This document shows, piece after piece, positions 8,676 to 17,433 of a stretch of 64,000 nucleotides of DNA (position 1 is the stretch's first letter; each line of letters starts with the position of its first letter). Where the stretch lies: assembly GCA_963829355.1 (NCBI GenBank), contig CAWHHZ010000006.1:1-64000 (forward strand). Direction: 5' to 3'. Made by a program: the position numbers and the translations under genes. The notes beneath the pieces are model-generated. The model ran no database searches. It was not told the DNA's origin and saw only the letters and a program-made list of their open reading frames with translations. Source of the stretch: CAWHHZ01 sp963829355 (GTDB lineage Bacteria > Acidobacteriota > Thermoanaerobaculia > Gp7-AA8 > JAHWKK01).

Positions 8676-10613
8676 ATGAGCGAACAACCCACCACCACAT
8701 TCGAATCTCTCGGTCTTCACTCGCAGATCGTGGCGACTCTCGCTGACCTGGGCTACGAGGCCCCGACGCCGATCCAGGCGCAGACCATCCCTCTCCTGCT
8801 CTCGGGCAGTGATGTCATTGGACAGGCGCAGACGGGCACGGGCAAGACCGCGGCGTTCGCACTCCCGATCCTGAACAAGATCGATCTGGGCAGCCACGCG
8901 ACGCAGGCACTCGTGCTGACGCCCACCCGTGAGCTTGCGATGCAGGTGGCGGAAGCGATCCACACCTACGCCAAGAGAATCGGTCCGGTCACGGTCCAGC
9001 CGATCTACGGCGGCGCACCGATCGGGCTTCAGCTCCGCCATCTCAAGCGCGGCGTCCAGGTCGTCGTCGGGACGCCCGGGCGCGTGATCGATCATCTCGG
9101 ACGCGGATCACTCGATCTGAGTGCGGTCAGCATGCTGGTGCTCGACGAAGCGGATGAAATGCTTCGCATGGGTTTTCTCGAGGACGTGGAGAAGATCCTG
9201 TCGGCGGCTCCGGAAGGGCGCCAGATTGCGCTGTTCTCGGCAACGATGCCGAACGAGGTGAAGCGGATCGCGAAGACACACCTCAGTGAGCCGCAGCGGG
9301 TGGAAATCGAGCACAAGGCGATGACCGCTCCCGCGATCGAGCAGAGATTTCTCAATGTTTCCGAAAACCAGAAGCTGGCGGTCCTGACACAGATTCTGGA
9401 GCTCGAAGCGAGCGACGCCGTTCTGATTTTCAGACGCACCAAGCTCGGCGCGGCCGAGTTGGCGGAGAAGCTCGAAGCGCGCGGCTTTGCGGCTGTCGCT
9501 CTTCATGGCGACATGAATCAATCGATGCGCGAGACGGTCGTCCGGAAGTTGCGAAGCGGGCAGGTAGAGATCGTCGTGGCCACAGACGTTGCGGCACGCG
9601 GACTCGATGTCGAGCAGATCGCCCATGTCGTGAACTACGACATCCCGAACGATGTCGAGGCCTATGTTCACCGGGTCGGACGGACGGGACGCGCGGGACG
9701 GAGCGGCATCGCCACACTCTTCGTGACGCCGCGCGAGCGCCGCATGCTGCGCGACATCGAGCGCTATACGAAATCGACGATCGCTCCCATGAAGATCCCG
9801 ACCCAGGCGGACGTCGCCGCGAAACGGACTGCTCTGCTCAAGGAGAGCATCCGCGGCGAGATCGGCCGTGGAGATCTCGATCTGTATCTTCAACTGGTCG
9901 AGCAGCTCGTCGATGAAGGACCTTTCGACATCGCCGAGGTCGCCGCTGCGGCGGCGCGGTTGTCGAGCGGTGCCAAGGAGGCCTCCGGAGTCGCAGAGGC
10001 CGTCCCACCTCCCGAGCCGGACAGGAAGAGCGGCCGGGGCGCGAAGCCGTCCGCTGGCCGTTCGGCGGAGAGACCGCGGCCGAAGTCGGGTCCTCCTCGC
10101 GATACCGGAGAGCCGAAGGTTCAGTTGATGATCGGTATCGGTAAAGCGGCCGGTATCCGTCCCGCTGATGTCGTGGGATCGATTGCCAATGAAGCGAATA
10201 TCTCGGGCAGCGACATCGGTCCGATCGATATCCGCGACGAGTTCACGCTCGTGATGATTCCCGAGAAATATCAGGAGCACGTGGTTTCCGCGCTCCAGTC
10301 CGCCCGTTTCCGCGGGAACCGGTTCGACATCAAGGTCGCGCCAGCCGAATCGCCGTTCCATCGACCGAAGCCGGAGCGATCCGGAAAACCCGCTGACCGA
10401 CCGGCGCCATCGCGAGCACCGCGGAAAGCGGGTCCTGGCAAGCCGTCGTACAAGTCGAAGACCGAAGGGAAGGGCCCGGCGAAGGGGAAAGAGAAAGACA
10501 AGTCAGCGAAGCCCGCGAAGTCGCCCTTCTATAAGGGAATCGGCGGCAAGGATTCGGCCAAGGGCAAGTCCAAAGGCGATCGCAAGCCCCCGAAGAAACA
10601 CCGCAAGGGCTGA
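8676..10613 (+). CDS. deaD: DEAD-box RNA helicase, DeaD/CsdA type
   Basis: A 645-residue ATP-dependent RNA helicase involved in ribosome assembly and mRNA turnover. The Q motif is GYEAPTPIQAQ, motif I AQTGTGKT, Ia PTRELA, II DEAD (in VLDEADEMLRMGF), III SAT, and VI HRVGRTGRAG. After the helicase core there is a DbpA-like RNA-binding domain (about 490-565, with GKAAGIRPADVVGSIANE). A Lys/Ser/Pro-rich tail of about 80 residues follows and probably binds RNA nonspecifically. GAGGGA lies upstream of the ATG. Confidence 0.95.
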   Translation: MSEQPTTTFESLGLHSQIVATLADLGYEAPTPIQAQTIPLLLSGSDVIGQAQTGTGKTAAFALPILNKIDLGSHATQALVLTPTRELAMQVAEAIHTYAKRIGPVTVQPIYGGAPIGLQLRHLKRGVQVVVGTPGRVIDHLGRGSLDLSAVSMLVLDEADEMLRMGFLEDVEKILSAAPEGRQIALFSATMPNEVKRIAKTHLSEPQRVEIEHKAMTAPAIEQRFLNVSENQKLAVLTQILELEASDAVLIFRRTKLGAAELAEKLEARGFAAVALHGDMNQSMRETVVRKLRSGQVEIVVATDVAARGLDVEQIAHVVNYDIPNDVEAYVHRVGRTGRAGRSGIATLFVTPRERRMLRDIERYTKSTIAPMKIPTQADVAAKRTALLKESIRGEIGRGDLDLYLQLVEQLVDEGPFDIAEVAAAAARLSSGAKEASGVAEAVPPPEPDRKSGRGAKPSAGRSAERPRPKSGPPRDTGEPKVQLMIGIGKAAGIRPADVVGSIANEANISGSDIGPIDIRDEFTLVMIPEKYQEHVVSALQSARFRGNRFDIKVAPAESPFHRPKPERSGKPADRPAPSRAPRKAGPGKPSYKSKTEGKGPAKGKEKDKSAKPAKSPFYKGIGGKDSAKGKSKGDRKPPKKHRKG

Positions 10614-10635
10614 GGATCGCCTCAAGCGGAAAACA

Positions 10636-10757
10636 GTCATCCTGAGCCGCCGCAGCGCAGCGGAGGACGGTCGAAGGATCGCGTTCGGTCCGACTGTCAG
10701 GACGGAATGAACGTGACAGTCAGGACGCACCCGATCCTTCGCTGCGCTCAGGATGAC
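10636..10757. repeat. Dispersed palindromic repeat (GTCATCCTGAGC family)
   Basis: A full-length copy lies between the convergent deaD and wrbA genes. It has outer arms GTCATCCTGAGC / GCTCAGGATGAC, inner GAAGGATCGCGT / CCGATCCTTCGC, and a central inverted ACTGTCAGGAC-type segment. Confidence 0.88.
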
Positions 10758-10792
10758 CCCTTACCGCTCCTTGGTCGTTCCCGGTACCCCAC

Positions 10793-11392
10793 TCAGCGCT
10801 TCAATCGTTTGGTCATCTCGACGAGACGCCGCGCCTGATGCTCGATTGCGGCCTTCGCCTTGTCGTCCACGGTACCGTCCCCCGAGGCCGTGATGCTGGC
10901 TCCGTAAGGGTTGCCACCGCTCGCGAAGACCGTCTCGTCGGTGTAGCCGGGCGGAACGAGAATCGCTCCCCAGTGCATGAAGGTGATGTAGAGCGTCTGC
11001 AGGGTCGTCTCCTGACCGCCGTGAGGGTTCTGCGCGCTGGTCATGGCCGAGGCCGTCTTGTCGGCCAGCTTTCCTGCCATCCAGAGCGGGCCGAGCGTGT
11101 CGATGAACGATCGCATCTGGCTGGCGGCACCGCCGTAACGCGTCGGCGAGCTGAACAGATAGCCGTCACTCCACTCCATGTCATCGGGAGTGGCGACTTC
11201 GATGTGGGCGGTGCTCTCGGCGTGTTTCGCCCACGCTTCCTGTGCTTTGACGACTTCGGGCGGCGCTGTTTCCCTGACTTTTCGAAGTCTCACTTCCGCT
11301 CCCGCACCCTTGATCGCCTCTGCAGCGATCTCCGCCATGCGGTGGTTGGTGCCATAGGTGCTGTAATAGATGACCGCGATCTTCACACTCAT
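10793..11392 (-). CDS. wrbA: NAD(P)H:quinone oxidoreductase WrbA
   Basis: A 199-residue flavodoxin-fold enzyme that reduces quinones by two electrons, protecting against oxidative cycling. The FMN phosphate loop is YYSTYGTNHRMAE near residues 9-21. The WrbA signatures SPTRYGGAASQMRSF and SAQNPHGGQETTL, with HWGAILVPPGY, are all present. The length is standard. It appears monocistronic. Confidence 0.95.
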   Translation of the reverse strand: MSVKIAVIYYSTYGTNHRMAEIAAEAIKGAGAEVRLRKVRETAPPEVVKAQEAWAKHAESTAHIEVATPDDMEWSDGYLFSSPTRYGGAASQMRSFIDTLGPLWMAGKLADKTASAMTSAQNPHGGQETTLQTLYITFMHWGAILVPPGYTDETVFASGGNPYGASITASGDGTVDDKAKAAIEHQARRLVEMTKRLKR

Positions 11393-11515
11393 CGTTCAGG
11401 TCCTCCTTCTCATCGGGTTCAGGGAATAGTGGGACCAGTCGCGTTCTCAGCGCCGGCCGATGACGAAGGGGTGCGAGGGTGGTGCCGGGACGAGAGTGCC
11501 GTCAGCCCTCCTTCG

Positions 11516-12098
11516 TCAGTCCTGCCTCCCCTCGACTGCACTCAGAAGGACTCCAGCGGCGAGAGCCAGGCGCGGGTCGAGCTCTCCGCTCCGGTTGCCG
11601 CTGAGGTCGACGACGAGCTTGAAGACGAACGGGTTGAAGTTCTGCCGCATCGTCCCGACTTCGCGGCCGTTGACGGTCACCTGGTATTTCTGAGGAAGAA
11701 CTTCGAGGATCGTGCGGCGCAGGAAGGCCAGCACCTGACTATCCTCTTCGATCATCCCGACCTCGCGTCCTGCGGGATCCATCAAGGTCCAGCGATCTCG
11801 CAGCAGCGATCGAAGCCCCTTGCGCTGGAGCGCACCGACGGTTGTCCCTGTGCGCGACTCCTTCACGTCGTAGATCGTCGAGAAATCGAGCCATGATCTG
11901 GCGGAGATCACGAGCAGTTCCTCGCGCATCGATCTCGTCGCTGTAGAGACGAACATCCTCCCGCAGCTTGAACGCTTTCATTTTTGAGTACAGCACGACG
12001 TTCCCGTGCTCGTCATAGATGTGGAACGCCCCGCCAAAAAGCTTGAGGACCTTTCTGCGGATCGTGTAGTGCGAGTGTGTGAAGCGGGTATCGCTCAT
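11516..12098 (-). pseudogene. LURP-one/YxjI-like protein, frameshifted
   Basis: Two overlapping frames join into one LURP-one-related (Tubby-like fold) protein. The first 50 or so residues, from MSDTRFTHSHYTIRRKV to LREDVRLYSDE, are read from the ATG at 12098. The rest, from MREELLVISARSWLDFST to LAAGVLLSAVEG, continues in another frame. The switch lies near 11920-11930 (GAGATCGATGCG), where removing one base restores the protein. A good AAAGGA site precedes the ATG. These proteins bind phospholipid-like ligands in related families, but the bacterial role is unknown. A sequence error or a recent lesion would both explain the break. Confidence 0.7.
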
Positions 12099-12515
12099 CT
12101 TTCGGTCCTTTCTCAATCGGTCCTTCGATCAGGCTGGTGGAGAACGCTGGAACCACTCACGGCGAGCCTTCGGATGACTGATTCTTACACAGACCTGCGG
12201 AATGATTCTTCGACGCCGATGGAGACGGTGTCGGCAACACCGTCGGACCCGTCAGCCGGCTCCGGGGATACGGGAATCTCCGGTTCCGATCTGGCGGCTA
12301 TCGGATCGTACCGGTGAGGATCGTCCCTGACATTTGGAATTCCGGAGTCGGAGGTTTAGACCAACTACAGAATAAGAATGATGCGTCTCCGGTTCACTTG
12401 AGCAACTCGCCCTGCTGTTCGGCATCACCCCCCTGAAACCCTGACAGTGTGGCTTCATCTTTACACTGTGGGTCCACGAGAGAAATCGTGTGATCCGAGA
12501 AGGGAAACACCCACC
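12099..12515. other. Intergenic region before rhlE
   Basis: About 420 bases separate the LURP-one gene from the divergent RhlE helicase. A perfect ACAGTGT / ACACTGT inverted repeat (12444-12450 and 12463-12469, 12-base loop) lies 47 bases before the helicase start and could be a leader hairpin or operator. A Ser/Thr-rich 47-codon frame from 12174 to 12317 has no ribosome site, and I do not call it. Confidence 0.4.
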
Positions 12516-13781
12516 ATGTCTTTCAACAACCTGGGGCTCACGCCCCGTACGCTTCGCGCCGTCGAGCGCGCAGGCTTCGAACAACCGACTCCGATTCAGC
12601 AGCAGTCGATCCCTCTTCTGATGGCCGGCCGCGACCTGATCGGGATCGCACAGACGGGCACGGGCAAGACGGCCGCTTTCGCTCTGCCGATTCTCGAGCG
12701 TCTCACCGCCGGAAAGAGCATGCGTACACCACGCGCTCTCATCGTCGCTCCGACCCGTGAGCTCGCCGCTCAGATCGCAGAAACCTTTGCCACGTTCTCC
12801 GTGGGAGGCCATCTCCGGACTACCACGATCTTCGGTGGCGTCGGCGAACGTCCGCAGATCACCGCGCTCCGGCGTGGCACCGACATCCTCGTCGCGACAC
12901 CGGGCCGGCTCCTCGACCTCGCCTCGCAGAGAGAGATCGACTTCTCGACCATCGAGGTCCTCGTCCTCGACGAGGCAGACCGCATGCTCGACATGGGATT
13001 CCTCCCGCAGATCCGGAGAATCATGAAGCAGATTCCCACGGATCGTCAGACGATGATGTTCTCCGCGACTCTCTCCCCCGAGATCGAAACAATGACGAAG
13101 GAGTTCCAGCGGTCGCCCGAGCTCATCCAGATCGGCGTCCGGAACAATCCCGCGGAGACGGTATCGCAGACTCTCTATCCGGTTGCAAAGTCGAAGAAGA
13201 TCGACCTTCTGCTCCATCTTCTGGAAGACGAGGATCTGGAATCGGTGCTGATCTTCTCCCGCACGAAACACGGCGCGGACAAGATCGCCCGGAAGATCGA
13301 GGGTGCCGGAATCAACGCGGAGCGGATTCACTCGAACCGCTCGCAGAACCAGCGCACCGCAGCTCTCGAGAAGTTCAAGTCGGGCAAATCGCGTGTGCTC
13401 GTTGCGACTGACATCGCGGCTCGCGGCATCGACGTCGAAGGAATCTCTCATGTCATCAATTTCGACTTTCCTCCGCAGCCGGAAGACTACATCCACCGGA
13501 TCGGGCGCACAGGGCGTGCGGAAGCCTCCGGCAGCGCGTGGAGCTTCGTAACCTCAGAGGACCACTCTTCGGTGCGTGCCCTGGAGAAGACGATTCGCAA
13601 AAGCCTCGAACGGCAGTCGATCGAACGGTTCACACAGGAATCGGCGCGTGTTGCGGCGAGTCACTCGGACAGACCAGCCGACCGACAGCATTTCGCGACT
13701 GCCCGGCCGAGTGGTCCCCGGCAGAACCGCCGCCCGTCGCGCAATTCGCGTCCCGGCTCCAGCTCACGACGAACCCGCTGA
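12516..13781 (+). CDS. rhlE: DEAD-box RNA helicase, RhlE type
   Basis: A 421-residue RNA helicase. The Q motif is GFEQPTPIQQQ, motif I AQTGTGKT, Ia PTRELA, II DEAD (in LVLDEADRMLDMGFLPQI, the RhlE form), III SAT, and VI HRIGRTGRAE. It ends in a short basic Arg/Ser/Pro tail. The ATG at 12516 gives the usual RhlE N-terminus MSFNNLGL. The longer open frame upstream lacks family similarity. It is the second DEAD-box helicase within 4 kb, but the two are on separate transcripts. Confidence 0.94.
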   Translation: MSFNNLGLTPRTLRAVERAGFEQPTPIQQQSIPLLMAGRDLIGIAQTGTGKTAAFALPILERLTAGKSMRTPRALIVAPTRELAAQIAETFATFSVGGHLRTTTIFGGVGERPQITALRRGTDILVATPGRLLDLASQREIDFSTIEVLVLDEADRMLDMGFLPQIRRIMKQIPTDRQTMMFSATLSPEIETMTKEFQRSPELIQIGVRNNPAETVSQTLYPVAKSKKIDLLLHLLEDEDLESVLIFSRTKHGADKIARKIEGAGINAERIHSNRSQNQRTAALEKFKSGKSRVLVATDIAARGIDVEGISHVINFDFPPQPEDYIHRIGRTGRAEASGSAWSFVTSEDHSSVRALEKTIRKSLERQSIERFTQESARVAASHSDRPADRQHFATARPSGPRQNRRPSRNSRPGSSSRRTR

Positions 13782-13862
13782 CGATTCCCGGCGCCCCGGC
13801 TGCAGCCACAAACTGAAGCCGGGGCGCTGCGCGGCATCGCTCCAGGGACGAGCACAGCTCCA

Positions 13863-13918
13863 CGCGATCCTTCGCCGTCCTTCCTCCCGCTTCGCGGGAT
13901 CCCCCGTTCAGGATGACG
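13863..13918. repeat. Half-copy of the GTCATCCTGAGC palindromic repeat
   Basis: Only the right half is present (CGCGATCCTTCGCCG through TTCAGGATGACG), with an internal CCCGCTTCGCGGG hairpin. It lies downstream of rhlE. Confidence 0.75.
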
Positions 13919-14062
13919 CCCGTTTCTCACAGCTCCGAATCTCTCCACCTGCTCTCAGATATTCGTCCAATCCGTCTCTTCCTCTGGAACGTCAGTTGCA
14001 CTTGTTAATCATCACTTATTTGATGTTTCACAAAGACGTCGTCAACAACAGAGGGAGGTTTT

Positions 14063-14677
14063 ATGGAAAGAACAGATCTCAATCCACCGCAGCGAGGGTC
14101 CACATCCCAGAAGGCGAAGCGAGAAGCAAACGAGGTGAAGAACGATCTCAAGGACGAGGCCAGGCGTAAGGCTTCCGATCTGAAGCAGAGCGCAAAGAAT
14201 CAGACGCGGGAAACGGCACAGAAGGCCAAGCAGGAGGCCTCTTCACGCCTCACTGCCTACGCGGAAGCAGCACGAGCGGCAGCGCGCACTCTCCGCGAGA
14301 ACGACGAGTCGACTGCCGGAGAGCAGGGTGAAGCGGCAGCCGAACAGATCGATCGTTTCGCGCATTATCTTCAGAACAAGGACACCGGCGCACTCCTGCG
14401 CGACGTCAAGACTTTTGCGCGTCGCAATCCCGAATGGTTTCTCGGAGGGACGCTCGTCGCAGGACTCGCCATGGGTCGCTTCCTACGCTCATCCGCTCCC
14501 GATGACGAGCGCGATCGCTACGGATCGCTGAACGCAAGTCCCCACCTGCCCGCCCGCGTTCCGGAAGACGTGCCTCAGCGGCCGGGAGCTCATTCGGCAT
14601 CCCCGTCGATGAGCCGAGCCACGGAGAGAACCGAGTCGACAGCCGGAACAGTGAGCGGGAAAGGGGTAAGAGAATGA
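14063..14677 (+). CDS. Helical Lys/Ala/Glu-rich protein, stress operon gene 1
   Basis: A 204-residue protein. The first 90 residues form an amphipathic, LEA-like helix rich in Lys, Ala, Glu and Gln (KAKREANEVKNDLKDEARRK). A nonpolar stretch WFLGGTLVAGLAMGRFL near 130-146 could insert in the membrane. The C-terminus is Ser/Pro-rich. The layout resembles nutrient-deprivation-induced proteins of rhizobial stress operons, but I cannot assign a function. GGGAGG precedes the ATG. Its stop overlaps the next start as ATGA, so it heads a translationally coupled three-gene operon. Confidence 0.75.
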   Translation: MERTDLNPPQRGSTSQKAKREANEVKNDLKDEARRKASDLKQSAKNQTRETAQKAKQEASSRLTAYAEAARAAARTLRENDESTAGEQGEAAAEQIDRFAHYLQNKDTGALLRDVKTFARRNPEWFLGGTLVAGLAMGRFLRSSAPDDERDRYGSLNASPHLPARVPEDVPQRPGAHSASPSMSRATERTESTAGTVSGKGVRE

Positions 14678-15156
14678 GAGAAACTCCTCGCGACGAAGTC
14701 ACAAAGGAACCCTTCCATACCCGTGCGACCGAAGTGGAGGAGAAGAGCCGGACCAATTCCGTCGGCGACCTCCTCAAGGAGCTGACGGACGAGTCGAGAA
14801 CTCTGGTCCGTCAGGAAGTCGAGCTGGTCAAGGTCGAGATGTCGGAGAAGATTGATCATCTCACCAGCCAGGCGACGTCGATGGCCGTAGGTGGAGCAAT
14901 CGCATTCGCCGGCCTCATCGTGCTTCTGTTCGCAATCTCCGAAGGCATGACCGCACTGTTCGCACAGTTCATGTCCGCCGAGCTCGCGATCTGGCTCGGG
15001 CCGCTGGTCCTCGCGATCGTCCTCGCCGTCATCGGCTATTCGATGATCAATAGCGCGAAGGAGAAGATGCGAGAGACGTCACTGCGCCCTGAGAAGGCAG
15101 CGTACGAAGCGAGAGAGACGAAGAACTGGGCAAAGGAGAAGGCACGTAATGGCTGA
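14674..15156 (+). CDS. Phage-holin-like DUF1469 membrane protein
   Basis: A 160-residue protein of the holin-like superfamily (DUF1469). A charged N-terminal helix (LLKELTDESRTLVRQEVELVKVE) leads to two hydrophobic segments, VGGAIAFAGLIVLLFAI and WLGPLVLAIVLAVIGYSMI. Family members are chromosomal envelope proteins, commonly next to DUF3618 genes, as here, and are not phage lysis genes. The gene overlaps both neighbours by a few bases, which implies coupled translation. Confidence 0.82.
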   Translation: MRETPRDEVTKEPFHTRATEVEEKSRTNSVGDLLKELTDESRTLVRQEVELVKVEMSEKIDHLTSQATSMAVGGAIAFAGLIVLLFAISEGMTALFAQFMSAELAIWLGPLVLAIVLAVIGYSMINSAKEKMRETSLRPEKAAYEARETKNWAKEKARNG

Positions 15157-16153
15157 TAAAACGAAAAGATCGAGTGAACAGATACGAAAAGAAATCGACG
15201 CAACAAGATCCGAGATGGATTCCACCGTCGATGCCCTCGAAGACAAATTCTCACCCGGTCAGCTGCTTGACCAGGTCACCGGAATGTTCGGGGGATCCGG
15301 AGGAACCACCAGCAGCGTCACGAGAACGCTTCGCGACAATCCCGTACCGGCAGTCCTGATCGGCACGGGCCTGGCCTGGATGACGATCGACAGTCTGACT
15401 GGACACGACGACGAAGAGAGCTACAGGCTCCGCGCGCGTTATGGCAGGTCTGGCGCCCACCTCGACGAGTACGGAGAGCCGTACTACGCCGAGTACAGCA
15501 GCGAGCTCGATGAGCGCCACACTGAATCGAAACCGGAACGAGCGAAGGAGAAGCTCTCCGACGCCGGTGACTCGATGAAACACGGTTGGGAATCGGCGAA
15601 GGAGAGCGTGTCCGATGGAGCAGAGTCGGCAAAGAACAAGATGAAATCGGGTACATCCAGTGCCCGTGAGTCGCTATCTGATGCCGGTGAGTCGATGCAT
15701 CACACAGCCGACCGGATCCGCCGGAAAAGCCGTCGCGGCGTCCGTCAGGCCCGCCTCGGGTTCTGGCAGGCAATGGAAGAGAACCCACTCGTGGTCGGAG
15801 CTGCAGCGATGGCGGTCGGACTGATCGCAGGTCTCACTGTCCCGACGACCGAATGGGAAGACGAGACGATGGGTGAGGTCAGCGATCAGCTCAAGCATGA
15901 AGCAAAGGAGACTGCAAGCGAGGTCGCCGAGAAGAGCAAGAGGGTCGCCAGAGAGGCAGCTTCCGAGGCAAAGCGCGAGGCTGACCGACAAGGTGTGGGA
16001 GCTTCCCACATGGCCGACAAAGTGAAGGAAGTCGCGCGCTCTGCAAAAGACGCCGCGAAGGAAACGGCCCGCGAGGAGAATCTCACGCCCGAGCGCGCGA
16101 AAGAGCGTGCAAAAGAGGCGAAGAAGAACGTCTCCGACGAAGCCCGGCGCTAA
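15149..16153 (+). CDS. DUF3618-domain protein with long helical repeats
   Basis: A 334-residue protein. The DUF3618 segment (RSSEQIRKEIDATRSEMDST) is N-terminal. Hydrophobic patches occur near 65-80 (VPAVLIGTGLAWMTID) and 215-230 (NPLVVGAAAMAVGLIAGL). Between and after them run apolipoprotein-like 11-residue helical repeats with KESVSDGAESAKNKM character. It is last in the operon and is followed by a strong GC hairpin. A role in surface or envelope stress is suggested only by domain company. Confidence 0.8.
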   Translation: MADKTKRSSEQIRKEIDATRSEMDSTVDALEDKFSPGQLLDQVTGMFGGSGGTTSSVTRTLRDNPVPAVLIGTGLAWMTIDSLTGHDDEESYRLRARYGRSGAHLDEYGEPYYAEYSSELDERHTESKPERAKEKLSDAGDSMKHGWESAKESVSDGAESAKNKMKSGTSSARESLSDAGESMHHTADRIRRKSRRGVRQARLGFWQAMEENPLVVGAAAMAVGLIAGLTVPTTEWEDETMGEVSDQLKHEAKETASEVAEKSKRVAREAASEAKREADRQGVGASHMADKVKEVARSAKDAAKETAREENLTPERAKERAKEAKKNVSDEARR

Positions 16154-16165
16154 CGTTCGCCAACG

Positions 16166-16193
16166 CTGACGGGGAGACTCTCCTCCCCGTCAG
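16166..16193 (+). terminator. Hairpin after the DUF3618 operon
   Basis: A perfect 11-bp stem, CTGACGGGGAG / CTCCCCGTCAG with a 6-base loop, begins 12 bases after the operon's last stop codon. No T-tract follows, so it may protect the mRNA end or work with Rho. Confidence 0.5.
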
Positions 16194-16356
16194 TGCACCG
16201 GACCCGCCGCCGTCAACCCGGAACTTCAGCGAAACGGCTGGAGTATTGGCCCCGATTCATCAAGCCGCGCAAAATGGCAAACCTCACCTTCCGTCGCCAT
16301 CTGAAATTGACTTACCATACGCGCTTCGGAAATCCGTTTGACGGAGGATTTTGTCG

Positions 16357-16698
16357 ATGTTTCACAAAACAACATTTTTTGCGATCTGCGTTCTCCTCAT
16401 GATTCTTCTCACAGCCTGCACGAGCGGATCGTTCAGCGACTATGACATCCGGGACGCTCAGGGACTACCGGAGCGATTCGTTCTGCACGATTCCATCGGC
16501 GCAGACGAGCAACCATCGTCAGGAGAATGCCGCAGCCCTCTCGTCGATCCTCGAAATGGTTTGACGATCGATTTGATCCGTTCGATCCCGGGCCAGGGCG
16601 ATTACACGGTCACTCAGGGCGCCTTCGGCGTCGGCGAAAATGAACTGCTGCGAGTCGATTGTGCAACAGGTGCGGCGATCGGTATCGTCCGGCGCTGA
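16357..16698 (+). CDS. Small lipoprotein, unknown
   Basis: A 113-residue protein with a type II signal peptide: hydrophobic FFAICVLLMILL and lipobox LTAC, with Cys near residue 20. The mature part is short, acidic and contains two further cysteines (in SGECRSP and RVDCATG) that could pair. I do not recognise the family. The ATG at 16357 is preferred because GGAGG lies 9 bases upstream; the TTG two codons earlier is too close. Confidence 0.65.
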   Translation: MFHKTTFFAICVLLMILLTACTSGSFSDYDIRDAQGLPERFVLHDSIGADEQPSSGECRSPLVDPRNGLTIDLIRSIPGQGDYTVTQGAFGVGENELLRVDCATGAAIGIVRR

Positions 16699-16804
16699 GC
16701 GACGGCAGCTTGTCGTAAACATTCCGCAAATGCCCGTGCCGTTCATCGCAAAGCGCGACAGAATGTCTCCAAACCGCCACATAACAGGGGAGAGAGGTAT
16801 CCTC

Positions 16805-17341
16805 ATGAATGTCGATCCAGCCGCCGACGTATCGGCTTCCCCCACACGGCTTGCCACGACGAGCGCAAGCCATGAATACGGCGTCGTCGAATCGCTAGGA
16901 CTGCTCATCCTCCGCGTCGGAGTCGGCGGCTACATGGCCACCCACGGATGGGGAAAGTTCCAGATGGTCATCGCGGGAGATCTCGACAAATTCGGTGATC
17001 CGATCGGGATCGGAAGTGCCGCGAGCCTGAGCCTGATCATGTTTGCAGAGTTTGTCTGCGCGCTGCTGATCATCGCGGGAGCCGCCACCCGTCTTGCTGC
17101 GATACCACCCGTAATCGGGATGGGGGTCGCTGCATTCGTTGCACATGCCGGCGATCCATGGACCGCGGGAGCCGGCGCCAGGCTTTTCATGTCGGGAGAA
17201 GCCCAGTCGTGGGCCAGCAAGGAGCCCGCGCTGCTTTTCCTCTTCGCGTTCCTTGCCCTCGCGTTCACCGGAGCAGGGCGATTCTCGGTCGACGCTCTGG
17301 TGCGACGGTGGCGGGAGGGTCGCACGTCGGGCGCGATGTAA
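16805..17341 (+). CDS. DoxX family membrane protein
   Basis: A 178-residue DoxX-like protein with four transmembrane helices. Recognisable segments are LGLLILRVGVGGYMATHGWGKF, LSLIMFAEFVCALLIIAGA, RLAAIPPVIGMGVAAFVAH and ALLFLFAFLALAFTGAGRFSVD, the last being the conserved C-terminal helix ending in a G-x-G-x-FSVD turn. Family members are often linked to redox or quinone functions, but the biochemistry is unsettled. The ATG at 16805 has a GGGGAGAGAGG site; the frame extends further upstream without family similarity. Confidence 0.85.
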   Translation: MNVDPAADVSASPTRLATTSASHEYGVVESLGLLILRVGVGGYMATHGWGKFQMVIAGDLDKFGDPIGIGSAASLSLIMFAEFVCALLIIAGAATRLAAIPPVIGMGVAAFVAHAGDPWTAGAGARLFMSGEAQSWASKEPALLFLFAFLALAFTGAGRFSVDALVRRWREGRTSGAM

Positions 17342-17379
17342 TTGCGTGCGGCGTCTCCGACGAATTGCAATGTCCTCAG

Positions 17380-17430
17380 CTTGCGGAGGGCTGGAGCCCT
17401 CCGCGAGTCGGGGCTGAGCCCCGCCCCCCC
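17380..17430. repeat. Double-hairpin element at the DUF418 3' end
   Basis: Two adjacent hairpins: GGAGGGCTGGAGCCCTCC, then CGGGGCTGAGCCCCG, joined by GCGAGT. On the minus strand it begins a few bases after the DUF418 stop. An almost identical element follows the citrate synthase stop at 26645-26697. Confidence 0.75.
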
Positions 17431-17433
17431 CTT

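Noticed and set aside
12174..12317. Small Ser/Thr-rich frame upstream of rhlE
   Set aside because: It lacks a ribosome site and any sign of conservation that I can judge from one sequence.
13984..14010. ECF-sigma promoter (GGAAC ... GTTAA) before the stress operon
   Set aside because: The spacing of 13 bases is shorter than the 16-17 expected for EcfG/RpoE-type promoters, so the match is too weak to list.
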